Positions 54,384 through 64,000 of a stretch of DNA of 64,000 nt are shown in pieces; within the stretch, counting starts at the first letter, position 1, and every line of letters starts with the position of its first letter. Source of the DNA: Manihot esculenta. Its lineage: Eukaryota > Streptophyta > Magnoliopsida > Malpighiales > Euphorbiaceae. The stretch is from the NCBI RefSeq assembly GCF_001659605.2, contig NC_035161.2, forward strand, positions 372,001 to 436,000, written 5' to 3'. The position numbers were made by a program, and so were the translations under genes. Below the pieces are notes generated by a model, which saw only the letters and a program-made list of their open reading frames with translations, was not told where the DNA came from and ran no database searches.

Positions 54384-54532
54384 AAACTCATTTAATCTCT
54401 TACTTAAAACATGAAATACATAAAAACATTTCATAAAAACATGGTTTTACCCTTCTAGAGGTTTCCGACATCCGAGATTCCACCGAACGGTAAGAATTCC
54501 GATACCGGAGTCTAGCCGGGTATTACACATAG

Positions 54533-54618
54533 GGTGTTGGGCGAAGTAAGTTTTCAACCAGCCCTTGATAAAGGCACATTAGGTCTAGTTTTTCCTTATT
54601 CTCTTAGGATGATGATTA
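54533..54618 (+). repeat. 3' LTR of H, second part
   Basis: Short stretch between the end of solo LTR F and the TRIM. Assigned to H by position and by the intact target duplications on both sides. Confidence 0.5.
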
Positions 54619-55164
54619 TGTAACAGCACAGTCCAAACTGACCCAAATAATTTTTGGATCCATTTTTTCACTTGATCCAAAATAGTTAACCTAAGTTATT
54701 TAGTAGTATTAAACTAGAATTTATATATTACTAATTCAATTGATAATTTGCCGATATGGAAATCTGTCCCACATCAAGCCTGAATATTACACTCTACCCT
54801 ACTAAATTTGTAATGTCCTTGTCGTAACTGAATCGGATACAATTGCTAAGCTAGGACTGGACCTTTGTGTATTGTGATTGCTAGTATCTCGGGCGGCTCC
54901 ACTTCATTTCGCACAGGAAGCCATTTCCTTGTAAGCTCACTAGCTCTGCACAATTTTTCTGACTCAAGGTAACTCGGATACCAATTGTAATAGTTCGACT
55001 GAAACTGACCCAAATAACTTTAGGATCCATCTTTTCACTTAGCTCGAAATGGTTAGCCAAATTTATTTAGTAGTATTAAGCTCGAATTTATATATTACCA
55101 ATTCAATTGGTAATTTTCCGATATGGGAATCATTCCCACATCAAGCAGGCAGTTAAATATTACA
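54619..55164 (-). mobile_element. TRIM: 546-bp terminal-repeat retrotransposon in miniature
   Basis: Flanked by gatta (54614-54618 and 55165-55169). Terminal repeats are 54619-54791 (173 bp) and 54986-55164 (179 bp), alike but diverged, each TGTAA...TTACA. On the minus strand the right repeat is the 5' LTR and is followed by attGGTATCCGAGTTA, a tRNA-Met-type primer site. Before the other repeat lies GTAGGGTAGAG, a polypurine tract. The interior is only about 194 bp with no coding sequence. All parts needed for replication in trans are present. Confidence 0.88.
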
Positions 55165-55169
55165 GATTA

Positions 55170-55482
55170 GATTTTAGAATTTAAGCTTAAGTTTTCTCTT
55201 TTTTCAAGAAGAACTTCTTTAATCAAAATTCAGAATTATTCATGCTATTTGCTTACTTTTATTCTTATAAGAGTGTGAAATTTCATTCTTCCAATTGCAT
55301 CAATAATCAAGGTAAACTTATCAATTCAATTATGGCGTTTGTCTTATTTCTCTAATCCTCGATTATTGGTTTTCTTATTGTCCTTTGTGTGGAGTACCAT
55401 AGAGAGGAGTTTATTGTTGAACTTTAGAGCTATTCCATTTTGTCATAGAGTTCTTGGACTTTATCCATAAGGTTCTGCATCA
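55170..55482 (+). repeat. 3' LTR of H, last part
   Basis: Ends ggttctgcatca at 55482; its last 109 bp match 38952-39060. Confidence 0.6.
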
Positions 55483-55800
55483 TTGACTTTCCTTAGACAG
55501 ATGAATCCTTGTTTTTGGTTTAATAATCTATTTGAAGTCATTCTAGCCTTCATCTATAGTTATTGTGATGTTTGTGACCAACAATTTTTATGGAAAGAAA
55601 TCTCACAACGTCTGTGTAATATCAAAGTTCATATTCTCCTAATTGGAGATTTTATTCAGGTCTTCAGTTCTCTAGATAGGAAGAGTAAAAGGGTCTCCAT
55701 AGTTGGTATGAAAATTTTTGCTCCTTTGTTAATGGACTTAATCTTGTTGAAATCAAACTATGTGGAAAAACTTATATCTAGAGGAGAGGCGACTCGATGA
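55483..55800 (+). pseudogene. LINE endonuclease fragment
   Basis: Translation contains FEVILAFIYSYCDV, LWKEISQRL and LLIGDFIQVFSSLDRKSK. This is the plant L1-type endonuclease pattern (LW..l, GDFN.I.S..EK) that nicks target DNA. In the conserved GDFN, the asparagine is replaced by isoleucine. The frame ends at TGA 55798. The N-terminal half is missing at the junction with H. Confidence 0.6.
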
Positions 55801-55849
55801 GCAATATTGAATAGATTATTGGTTTAATCCTCTGAAAAAATGAGCACCT

Positions 55850-56270
55850 ATATCATAGTATGTCCCTCCTCCTTCCTACCTAAAATGGAAAGTCAACGCC
55901 TCCTCTTTAGCCAAGCTAGGGAAAAAAGCAGTTGGTGGAGTTCTTAGAGATGTCAAGATCATTTTAGTTGCCTTTTCTTTGTCCAGTTGGAATTATGGAA
56001 TCTAATGAAACAAAGCTCCTAGCAATTGCCAAAGCTTTTAAGTTTATCATTTTCCCATTGTAAGTTGAATTGTCCTTCTAAAGCTTTCATTATTGGACGT
56101 GATTCAAGAAATGCAATTTCTTGGTTCACAAATTTGGATTCAGCTCCTAATATCACAAATCCAATTCAAATTCATTGTCATCTTTGCTCATGGTTTTCAT
56201 AGTTTACACATAAAGAGAAGCAAATTCTATTGTGAATGATAACAAATCACGGCCGAACAAGATTAGAGGA
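55850..56270 (+). pseudogene. LINE RNase H-like fragment
   Basis: Read across several stops and shifts: LKWKVNASSLAKLGKKAVGG, VLRDVKIILVAFS, ETKLLAIAKAFKF and REANSIVND. This is the RNase H (RVT_3-type) pattern found at the C-terminal end of plant LINE proteins. It lies between endonuclease and reverse transcriptase fragments, which is not the normal order. Confidence 0.5.
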
Positions 56271-56674
56271 TTTCTTTGGCTTTTTTCCAAGTCTTAATGC
56301 ATATGCATTCAAGCTGTTCTTTTTCTCCTTACTAAATTTTTATCTTGATTCGGTTGACTATGTAGTTTCTCTAGTCGACCAGATCTCCTTTCTGCTCATA
56401 ATTATTGTTGCTAATAAGGCGGTCGACTAGGTTGTAGTGCAAGTGTGTTTTTGTGGGTCTACTTGTTCGTCTTTAACCAATCGGCCTGGTTGATTAATTT
56501 GAATGCATTTTTAACTTGTATTTCATTTTCTCTAGGTTTTTTTTTTTCACTTACCATGCCTTTGTCTAGGATGGTTGTAAGGATCTATTAATGGGTTAGA
56601 CACCAATAGTAATATTAAGTTTTTTCTGGATTTTTAATAGAAAAAATATATTTATCAAAAAGAAAAAAAAAACT
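56271..56674. other. Unassigned stretch ending in an A-rich tail
   Basis: No supported gene. Contains a near-perfect inverted repeat around gtcgac (GGTTGACTA at about 56350 and TAGTCGACC at about 56372) and ends with an A-rich run (about 56657-56672) that could be a LINE poly-A tail. Confidence 0.4.
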
Positions 56675-56821
56675 TTTACTCCATCTAGGGTAATTCAAAA
56701 CAACATTATTATAGCTCACAAGGTTCTTCATCACATTAATATCTCTAAATGTAAAACTCATGTCATGGCTTTGAAACTAAACATGGAAAAAGCCTATGAT
56801 CCAGTAGAATGGGATTCCTTT
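56675..56821 (+). pseudogene. LINE reverse transcriptase fragment
   Basis: In one frame: FTPSRVIQNNIIIAHKVLHH, then MALKLNMEKAYDPVEWDSF. This matches the conserved F.PGR.I.DN...AHE..H and KLDM.KAYD.VEW of plant L1-type reverse transcriptase. In A.KLDM the aspartate is asparagine. It stops abruptly where CACTA-type sequence begins at about 56822. Confidence 0.75.
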
Positions 56822-57509
56822 AAGTATTACTTATTTTAAACTTTATGAATATTGTTAAGTATTATGAACATAAATTATAATGATTATGAATGATGTTTAA
56901 TTTATATTAAATATGATTTTTAATTGTAAATTATTTGATTATATAGAGAATATCTAAATAAAAGTAGGAAATTATTTTATTTACAATAATAAATATTATT
57001 GAAAATGTAAATAATTTTGCATTCGAATTTTAACAGATTTGCGATGGATTTAATAAAATAATCTTAATATTAACGATGGATTTGCGACGACTTTTGTTAA
57101 AATAGTCTTAATATTTCCGACGAAAATTTTTCATCGCTAATCATTTCCGACAGATTAGCGACGAATTAGTTATCAGATCGATTTGAAATTTCCAATAAAT
57201 TTAGCAACGAACAACGTTTGTCGCAAAAATTTCTGACAGAATTATCCATCAGGAATTCATCGCAAATGTTTCTGATGGATTTCAGATCCATTAGAAAGCC
57301 GTCGCAAATTTTTCAACGGAGTTCATATTAGTCGAAAATCCGTCACCAATATTTCCGATGGATTTGCAATCCGTCGGAAAAAAATTTAGCGACATGAATT
57401 TAAGCGACGGGTTTGAGTCCGTCAAAAAGTCGTCGCTGAAAGTATCAGTGACAGATTTTTACTATCGCGACAAAAAATTTTGTCACTGATAGTCTACTTT
57501 TTTGTAGTG
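56822..57509 (+). mobile_element. Right end of a CACTA (En/Spm-like) transposon
   Basis: Ends TTTTTTGTAGTG at 57509, the complement of the CACTACAAAAAA terminal repeat. The 480 bp before it are full of short subterminal repeats in both directions (variants of TCCGACGGATTTGCGACGA), the binding-site array typical of this superfamily. The first 330 bp match 62935-63330, the right flank of the next CACTA copy. No left end is seen. Confidence 0.85.
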
Positions 57510-58923
57510 ATATGATGCATTGTAAATAAATGTCGAATCAATAAACTAACAAACTAATTATTCTTTTACTAGGTACCTCTTTGAGTTAAAGAAAACAAAA
57601 ATAAAAATAAAGATTATGTTGAGGGTTCAATTGTTAAGGTATATCTTATTGGAAATTTCATCTTTTTGTTAACACTACTTTGAGTCATCTATCTTGACAA
57701 GACTAAATAGAGTTCTAAGAAATTATGATGGTGGACATGTAGAATCTGTGGGAAGCCTTTCGACTTTCACTCATGCAGGTCGGCCTTTTGGGCATTTTGA
57801 TCATGGAAAAATATTGTCAAATAAAGAGTATTGCGCAACATATTTATATGTGTTGTTGAATTATTCATAAATTGAACCATTTATTGAGTAAGTGATTTAA
57901 ATTAAGTATTAATATATTAATTATATAAAATATATTTAATACAAAAATTTTATTTTTTGGTGTAGGATGTTTGATCTCATTTATGAGAAACAATACCAAA
58001 TATTAGTGATCAACAAGTTGAGCAAGTGCGAGAGTGAGAACTTGCTAATTAGTGAAAAGAGTATGTAAGTATTGCAAGTGATGATTTTAACATGTGCATT
58101 ATAGTTGACTTCTAACTTAATGTTTCAACATTAGGTGAGAAGGAATGAAGATGATGATTGCATTTATCAAATAGCTCAAGGGCCTAGCCGAAAATCACGA
58201 TCATATAAAGGATAGGATATTTTGTAAATGGATTTAAATTTCATAGACATGATTATGGCAAAGAACAAAAAATATTAAACAATTGTATATAGGTGAAAGG
58301 AAGTTGTTATAATGAATATAAAAGTTAATATTATGGCTTGTTGAATGAGGTATTAGAATTATATTACTGGAGAGAGAAACAAGATAATTTTTTTCAAGTT
58401 TGAATAGTTTGACACTTATAGAGGGGTAAGAATCCATCCTTAACATGGTCTTGTGGAAATCAATGTCAAATTAAGGCTAACATCATTTGATCCATTTATT
58501 TTAGCACAACAGGCTCATCAAGTTTGCTACATTAAAAATCCTAGAATTAATAAATCAAGAGTTGATTGGTGTATAGTTTTCAAAACCAAAGCTAGGAGCA
58601 CTTACAACATTGGGTCTTTCATGATTAACATTAATTCAAATGAGTAAAACTCCATTGATGTTGCTTATCATGATGATGATGTCCCAAGATCTCAAGAAAT
58701 TATACCAACAACCGAACTTAATGATTCCACAATGTTACTTAATTCACGTGTTATAGTTGAGGTGGATGTCAATGAATTGCAACATGTGAAACAACTACTT
58801 GGAGTGGTGGAAGATGAAAATGAGGATGTAAAGGAAGACGAAGAGGACACTGAAGATTCAGATGACGATTTAGAAGATGATGGTGCTGATAGTGATGATG
58901 ATGTGAACTTAGAAGATGATGAT
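57510..58923 (+). pseudogene. Decayed CACTA transposase (TNP2-like), C-terminal part
   Basis: Read across stops and introns: STFTHAGRPFGHFDHGKILS and YLYVLLNYS near 57760-57890; then RRNEDDDCIYQ; then FFKFE.FDTYRGVRIHP, and in an open stretch GLVEINVKLRLTSFDPFILA and QQAHQVCYIKNP. These are landmarks of the C-terminal part of plant En/Spm transposases. It ends in a strongly acidic tail of D and E from about 58800, where solo LTR J is inserted at 58924. The catalytic N-terminal part is not present. Confidence 0.7.
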
Positions 58924-61179
58924 TGTAACGACCCGAAAACCGGCCTGGAAATCGGACCGTTACTGGCGCTAGGATCCAGATTGGCTTAAGGCCGCCGGGA
59001 CCTGTAGCAAGCCAAAAGACATGCTATACCTGCTGAACTAATGGCGTAATTCCATACATGGACAACACATGCATAAAAACTGTAAAACTTTTTCTTTTCT
59101 TTGCTTAACTGTACTCTTACTGATCTGAACTGTACGCACTCAAAGAGTGGATACCTGCTGTGGTATCGTACAGTAACTGTAAAACTTAAAACATAAACAT
59201 ACATTTAGACCTCCATGCACTTTGGGATTATCCATACTCTATAAACTAGGGCCAAGCACATTACTATCATCACATAGCTCTACTGTACTTAACATAACTT
59301 ACTTATCTTTACATAACCCTTCATTATCAAATTTACATGTCCACTTTCTATACTTACTGTTCAGATCACAACCTGTCTAACTATTACAAAATCTGGCTAC
59401 CTTCTATACAAGACTTCTACCTTTGACTCCTGCAGCATCAACCAATAACCTGCAAAACTATGAGGAGGAGAGGGGTGAGCTACTAGAGCCCAGTGAGTAG
59501 AACATATAAAACAGTTCATAAATTATATGTTTTCGTGGAATGCATCATATCACAAACATTTCACATCAAAAAGCTCTTCCCCGCTAGAGTTCACGCTAGC
59601 AATCCCTTCCCCTAGCGGGTGATTTTAGAGGGTTCGCGAAACGTCCTTCCCCTCAGGGTTAGACATGACCCTAATATTCCCTCTGTCAATAACTGGGCCC
59701 CCGAAGGAGCTTACATAGGGCTTTCCTAGATGTACTTGCCCGATTGACACAGACTCTGTGACAGACTTATGGGCTATTGGGGTTGCCTTGGTCCACCCAT
59801 CTCATCACATAATCAGCATTAGTCATCTTCGTGCTTTCTAGTGCAAGCACCCTATAAATATCATGATGCATGAGGCATGCTGAAACATTTATTTAAAAAT
59901 GTAAAGGTTAGTTCCACTCACCTTAGGCTGATGCTCAACAACAGACTCTGAAACTGCAACTCAAAACCTCGGGTCCAAATCTACACAAATGGACACGAGT
60001 AAGGGTCTAAACTAGCTCAATAACATCTCTAAGAACTCCCCATAAACCCCTAAAACATCCTAAAAACAACACATAAGGCATGCAAGGAAAGGCTGGACAG
60101 GGCACCTTCGGCGGCAGGTTCGGCGGCCGAAAGGCAGGTCCAGAGACAAAACTCGCCTACTTTCGGCGGCCGAACCTCAAACTTCGGCTGCCGAAAGTCC
60201 TTTCAGGGGCAAGGTTCGGGGCTGAAGGCACTCCAGAACCGAAAGTCCACAACCTTCGGCGGCACCTTCGGCGGCCGAAACTCCACTCCAGAGTCGAAAG
60301 TCCAAGCCTTCAGGAGCGAGCTTAGGCAGCCGAAACCACCTCCTCAGCAGGTTCGACGGCTGAATCATCCTTCGGCGGCCGAACCTGGTTTCTGCAGCAG
60401 GGCAGAAACCCGCTCGACTTGTGCACAAACTCCCCCAAACTTGCTCAAACATGCATCACACACAAAACCATTTGCATATTTGCAAATATATGCACAAAAG
60501 GGGTCTAAAACTAGCCTATAACCCCAACAAACAACACTTAAAACATCAAATCTCACATAAATATCATAAAACCCTCAAAAGCTCAAAACATGCAACTAGC
60601 CATAAAAACTCCTTAAAACCTTCATAAATCATGAAAACATGTTAGGAATCTCCTTAAACCTTTTGTAAACAAAAGGATGGAAGTTCCTAACGTGAAGAAT
60701 TGGAGAAAACCCTCTCCAAATCATCAAACTTTTCAAAACTTAACCTTTTTGCTTAAAACCCTCAAAACTTGCATAAATCTTTGTAAAACTCTCAAAGATT
60801 TGAAAGAACACATGGAAGTCACATGGAAAGGAGGAGGGACGTACCTGGAATGGCTGAGGGTCGGAAAATATCTTCTTTTGCCGACCTAAAGCCCCTTATA
60901 TAGAAGGCTGGCCAGACCTTCTTCGGCAGCCGAACGTGCCTCCCAATCCATGCAAAGTTCGGCGGCTGAAAGTCCCCTTTCGGCGGCCGAACCTGGCAAA
61001 TTCCTCTATAAAATTCTTTTGAAAACTCAATTCCTTTAATACTTTCAAATACTTTAAAATACTTTAAAATATTTGAAAAACATTTAGAAAACATACTTTT
61101 TACTCTTCTAGAGAAAACCGGCACCTGAGATTCCGTCGGAACACCGGAATTCCAGGCCCCAGTCTAACCGGGTATTACA
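58924..61179 (-). mobile_element. Solo LTR J (chromovirus, minus strand) in the CACTA element
   Basis: 2,256 bp, plus strand TGTAACGACCC...GGGTATTACA, flanked by atgat (58919-58923 and 61180-61184). Same subfamily as G. Minus-strand TATA at about 60894-60902; palindrome cluster at about 60108-60385 and 60920-60990. No internal region. Confidence 0.92.
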
Positions 61180-61184
61180 ATGAT

Positions 61185-62934
61185 TATGAATGATACATTA
61201 TAAAGAATATAATATTATATTATTTATTGCTTATTATATAAATTTATTTTTATATGTTTTCAAAGACTTAATATTTTATTATGATTTTATTATTATTTGT
61301 CACTACTGTTAATTGAAACTTATGGACAATTATTCTTTTAGATGCCCTCGAAGAGCAGTATTATCTAGAGTTAGAGGATATGTCCAGTAGCTCTTTATGA
61401 ATGAAACATATGAGGTAGCAAAGGTGCAAAAAGAAACACGGAAGCATACTCCACAAGCATTAAGGGGGCAAGCAAACACATTCTCATCATCATCTAGTCG
61501 AACTAGAGGTCTGAACTTGGGACATCCTATCCCATCAAACCCGTCCGATCAGTAATTGATAAATTGAAAGGAAATGTGTAAGTCCTATAAAGCTTTTTAC
61601 TATTAATGTAATATGTATTATTACTTACAACTACTCATTATACATATTTCATATTGTAGTTTTTTAGATTCTACAGTTATTAGATCAATCACTAATGACA
61701 TTAAGATGCACTACACTGCTCTATGGAAAACTTAGTAAAAAATATATCTAAAGACAAAAGACAAGCTCTTCAGACTTTTCCGGGTAAAATACAAATGATA
61801 TTCTTAGATTGCTTGTAGGCATTTTTAGTTTGTTAAATTTACTAAACACTGATTATTATTTGTATATTCGATACATATGGGATGAGAGCGAAGAAAATAT
61901 AGTTTGAATTGCTTGGAAAAAGGTAGGCAAAGAAAGATTGCGAAACATTCTGAATAGAGTTAGGAATGAAATGTTGCACAAGCACAACAATGCAGATATT
62001 GTTTATCTACACAATTTAGGACCAGATTGGATGGAGGCAAAGATATGGAATGAACTTGTTGCCTATTAGAGTATACCAGAGTAGAGAAAGAAATCAAAAG
62101 CTAATAAAACAAATAGAAACATAGAAGAAGATGGGACTATTACGAAATACTCTAATAGTTCAATAAAAGTAGATGTTCATGAGAATAGATTGATATAACT
62201 CTAATATTTCTTACTTTTATTTATAAAATTTTGCTTTTATATAGATGACGAGAAATTATTTGTGCATCTTGTATTGTGTAATTATTTCTTTTTTGTAGGC
62301 AAAGAAGTTAGGTAGGCCACTAACTCAACTTGAAATATTTCGTGCAACTTACACAAAAAAAGAGGAATCAAGGTATTTTCATTAATGGGAAATTATGACG
62401 AGTTGATGTAAGTTAATTTCTAAATATTTATTGTTATCATATTATTTTTCTATTTGCTATGTTATCATTAGTTGTATATGGTTAATGAAATATGTATTAT
62501 ATTTTCTTTTTGTACTTAGGAAGCTTATTTCGTGTCATCGCTGAGAATGTTGACGATAATTCTGAAAGCTTGTCTGCATTTGATTTGGATAAGTGGATTG
62601 AAATTTCTGAAAGCAGTAAAGGGAAAGTTTATGGTTTTGGATTTTCTGATATTGCAAAATCATGAACTCCAACTATATTTTTCTCATGCACATCAACTCA
62701 TCCTGGAGGACTTTCTCAAACTATGTTTTCTTTAGATTTAGAAGATGTTGAAAAGATATTAGAGAAAACGGGATAAAAATGAAAGAAGACATGGAATAAA
62801 TGCAAGTGCAGATAGAAAAGTAAGTAAAAAATCATATTAAATCATTGAAGAACGGAAAAAGATTTCCACCACAAAATATAACTACAGATTATACTTTTCT
62901 ATCAGATGGTTCAGCAAATTAAATGATTAGTTTT
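61185..62934 (+). pseudogene. CACTA second gene remnant (Ptta/En/Spm transposase-associated)
   Basis: Several exon-like pieces separated by AT-rich, intron-like DNA: MPSKSSII near 61342; KKVGKERLRNILNRVRNEML, DWMEAKIWNELVAY and RKKSKANKTNRN near 61915-62130; KKLGRPLTQLEIFRATYTKK near 62303; and LDKWIEISESSKGKVYGFGF near 62580-62650. The last three match the order of the Ptta/En/Spm-type domain (W..ev W..l, S.k.k.NR, lGR.pt..E.f, GrvyGlG). In-frame stops show it is dead. Confidence 0.65.
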
Positions 62935-63330
62935 AAATTTTACGAACATTATTAAGTATTAAGGATTTATTCTAAACTTTCAACTTTATAAACATTGTTA
63001 TCATTTGTAGGTATGGACGTAAATTATAATGATTATGAATGAAACTTAATTTACATCGAATATATTTTTTAGTTATAAATTATTTAGAATATATGGAGAA
63101 AGTCTAAATAATAGAAAAAAGTTATTTTATTAACGATAATAAATATTATTAAAAATATAAATAATTTTGTGATTGATTTTTAATGGATTTACAATAGATT
63201 AATGAGAGATTTAATAAATAATCTTAACATTTTTTATGGATTTGTGACGAATTATGCTAAAATAGTCATAATTTCGATGGATTTTTTATGAAAATTTTCT
63301 GTCACTAATTATTTTTAATAGATTAGTGAC
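62935..63330 (+). repeat. Right subterminal region of the second CACTA copy
   Basis: Similar to 56822-57150, including ataattatgaatga blocks and decayed gatggatttgtgacga repeats. Cut at 63330 by the Tat-like LTR before its terminal repeat is reached. Confidence 0.7.
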
Positions 63331-63825
63331 TGATGACCGCTGGATTTCACCACCCCGATCTGAGGCCTGGCCCATGATGACGGGCCATTACTTGAAGGCT
63401 CTTAAGCCTCCCACATGAACCAGGTTCAGCCCGCTCGACCTGAAGACCGGACTCCCCCTCCTAAAAGCCACTCAATTGGGGCCGGCCCAGCTCTTCCAGC
63501 CCTAAGGTCAGACCTCCCCTAGGCTTCAGCCCTAATCTCACCAATCAGCCCAGCTCGGAGGAGAAAAGGTACCCAGCCCATTCACCTAGTGGGTCCATCC
63601 GCATGCGTGCCAGGGGAAAATTAAATTGCCGTTACGCATGGAGCAGAGATCTGATATTCTCGTACGTCCGTATCCGTATGGCAGAGACATGTGGCCCAAT
63701 GGCAGTAAGGTCGTTACACGTCACTGACAGACAAAGGAAAAGAATAAAAGGAGAGGAGCACCCTCCTCTCACACTAAGCTTACAGAACCCTTGTAAAATC
63801 CTATTTTCTGGATCTCAGATTATCA
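63331..63825 (+). repeat. 5' LTR of the Tat-like element
   Basis: Starts TGATGACCGC and ends CAGATTATCA. A TATA-like aataaaagg lies near 63743. Only this copy is in the window. Confidence 0.75.
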
Positions 63826-63826
63826 A

Positions 63827-63843
63827 TTGGCGCCATCTGTGGA
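63827..63843 (+). promoter_or_regulatory. Primer binding site of the Tat-like element
   Basis: TTGGCGCCATCTGTGGA, close to the TGGCGCCGTCTGTGG site common in plant gypsy elements of the Tat group; one base after the LTR. Confidence 0.75.
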
Positions 63844-63903
63844 AACGAAGGAGATCTTTTCATCGCCGGAGTTCCACTCTAAAAATACCCACTGAGATCC
63901 ACA

Positions 63904-64000
63904 ATGGCCAACCATAACGAAAACAACATTCCTAATATCCCCAATGACTTGAGCTCTACCCAGGAGGGCCAACAGTTCTCTTTTTCTAGTCCTGCAACTC
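63904..64000 (+). CDS. gag: Start of gag of the Tat-like element (partial)
   Basis: First ATG after the primer site, opening a frame that begins MANHNENNIPNI and is still open at the window end. Too short to show a domain; called by position only. Confidence 0.45.
   Translation, partial: MANHNENNIPNIPNDLSSTQEGQQFSFSSPAT

Larger units (their letters stand above)
41469..54527 (-). mobile_element. Solo LTR F (chromovirus, minus strand), split by element E
   Basis: Made of 41469-43607 and 54389-54527, together 2,278 bp. On the plus strand it runs TGTAACAATT...GGGTATTACA and is flanked by catag (41464-41468 and 54528-54532). No internal region, so a solo LTR. Minus-strand TATA box at 43382-43389, palindrome clusters at about 42628-42865 and 43443-43570, tandem hairpin units at about 42090-42235. 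Its sequence is closest to the LTRs of element B. Confidence 0.92.
38952..55482 (+). mobile_element. Element H: old non-autonomous LTR element
   Basis: The 5' LTR remnant 38952-39060 is repeated at 55374-55482 (both 109 bp, with about a dozen differences). The internal part is 39061-40850, and the 3' LTR is 40851-41468 plus 54533-54618 plus 55170-55482. LTR ends are TGATGCA and TGCATCA, an inverted pair. The internal 1.8 kb holds no recognisable pol. It houses the F/E/G nest and the TRIM. The right flank (55483) reads as a LINE endonuclease, so H probably inserted into a LINE. Confidence 0.6.
63331..64000 (+). mobile_element. 5' end of a Tat-like gypsy element, running out of the window
   Basis: LTR 63331-63825 (495 bp, TGATGACC...ATTATCA), then primer site, leader and a gag-like start. 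The five bases before it are gtgac. The LTR is C+T-rich and clearly less AT-rich than its surroundings. Confidence 0.75.

Noticed and set aside
58732..58989. Independent gene coding for an acidic protein
   Set aside because: It is the acidic C-terminus of the CACTA transposase frame; the last codons come from solo LTR J.
63603..63917. Host gene at the right edge (frame through 63603-63917)
   Set aside because: It spans an LTR end, primer site and leader of a Tat-like element.

Overview
This window is gene-poor repeat DNA from a flowering plant. The evidence is the mix of element types: Ty3/gypsy chromoviruses of the Tekay/Del type with LTRs of about 2.2 kb and a tRNA-Met primer site, Athila/Tat-type gypsy elements with a tRNA-Asp primer site, a TRIM, an L1-type LINE and En/Spm-like (CACTA) transposons. 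I see no convincing host gene, tRNA gene or rRNA gene. The species cannot be named from this alone.

Almost every base belongs to a mobile element, and most elements sit inside one another. I used exact 5-bp target-site duplications (TSDs) to set boundaries. Left half: an Athila/Tat-like element D (minus strand, 2619-20724) carries chromovirus A (4467-16510, TSD ggcaa). A's 3' LTR is split by solo LTR S1 (13960-16177, TSD gagga). D lies in the 3' LTR of a second Athila-like element C (minus strand, 20725-38032). C's gag is split by chromovirus B (25713-35572, TSD cccat). C abuts the right half of an old chromovirus LTR (38033-38951), which in turn abuts the truncated 5' LTR of element H (38952-55482).

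Right half: H's 3' LTR contains a 546-bp TRIM (54619-55164, TSD gatta) and solo LTR F (41469-54527, TSD catag). F contains chromovirus E (43608-54383, TSD aaact), and E's gag contains solo LTR G (46398-48548, TSD ggata). H appears to lie in a decayed LINE (55483-56821). After it come the right end of a CACTA element (to 57509), a decayed CACTA coding region (57510-63330) split by solo LTR J (58924-61179, TSD atgat), and the 5' end of a Tat-like gypsy element that runs out of the window (63331-64000).

Element A is the best preserved: one reading frame from 6961 to 11946 (gag, protease, reverse transcriptase, RNase H, integrase, chromodomain-like tail) broken only by two TAG codons. B and E are more decayed, while C, D and H lack most or all of pol and would have needed enzymes from other elements. 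The most interesting non-coding signals are: (1) a hairpin with a GAGGAC core just before the polypurine tract in elements of different lineages, with stem bases that co-vary; (2) arrays of the odd palindrome TTCGGCCGCCGAA in all chromovirus LTRs; (3) an unrelated near-palindrome CTGTTTGCCCAAACAG that fills element D, both as codons (CLPKQ) and in non-coding parts; and (4) premature stops that are mostly C-to-T or G-to-A changes at CAG/TGG codons, as expected from decay of methylated cytosines.
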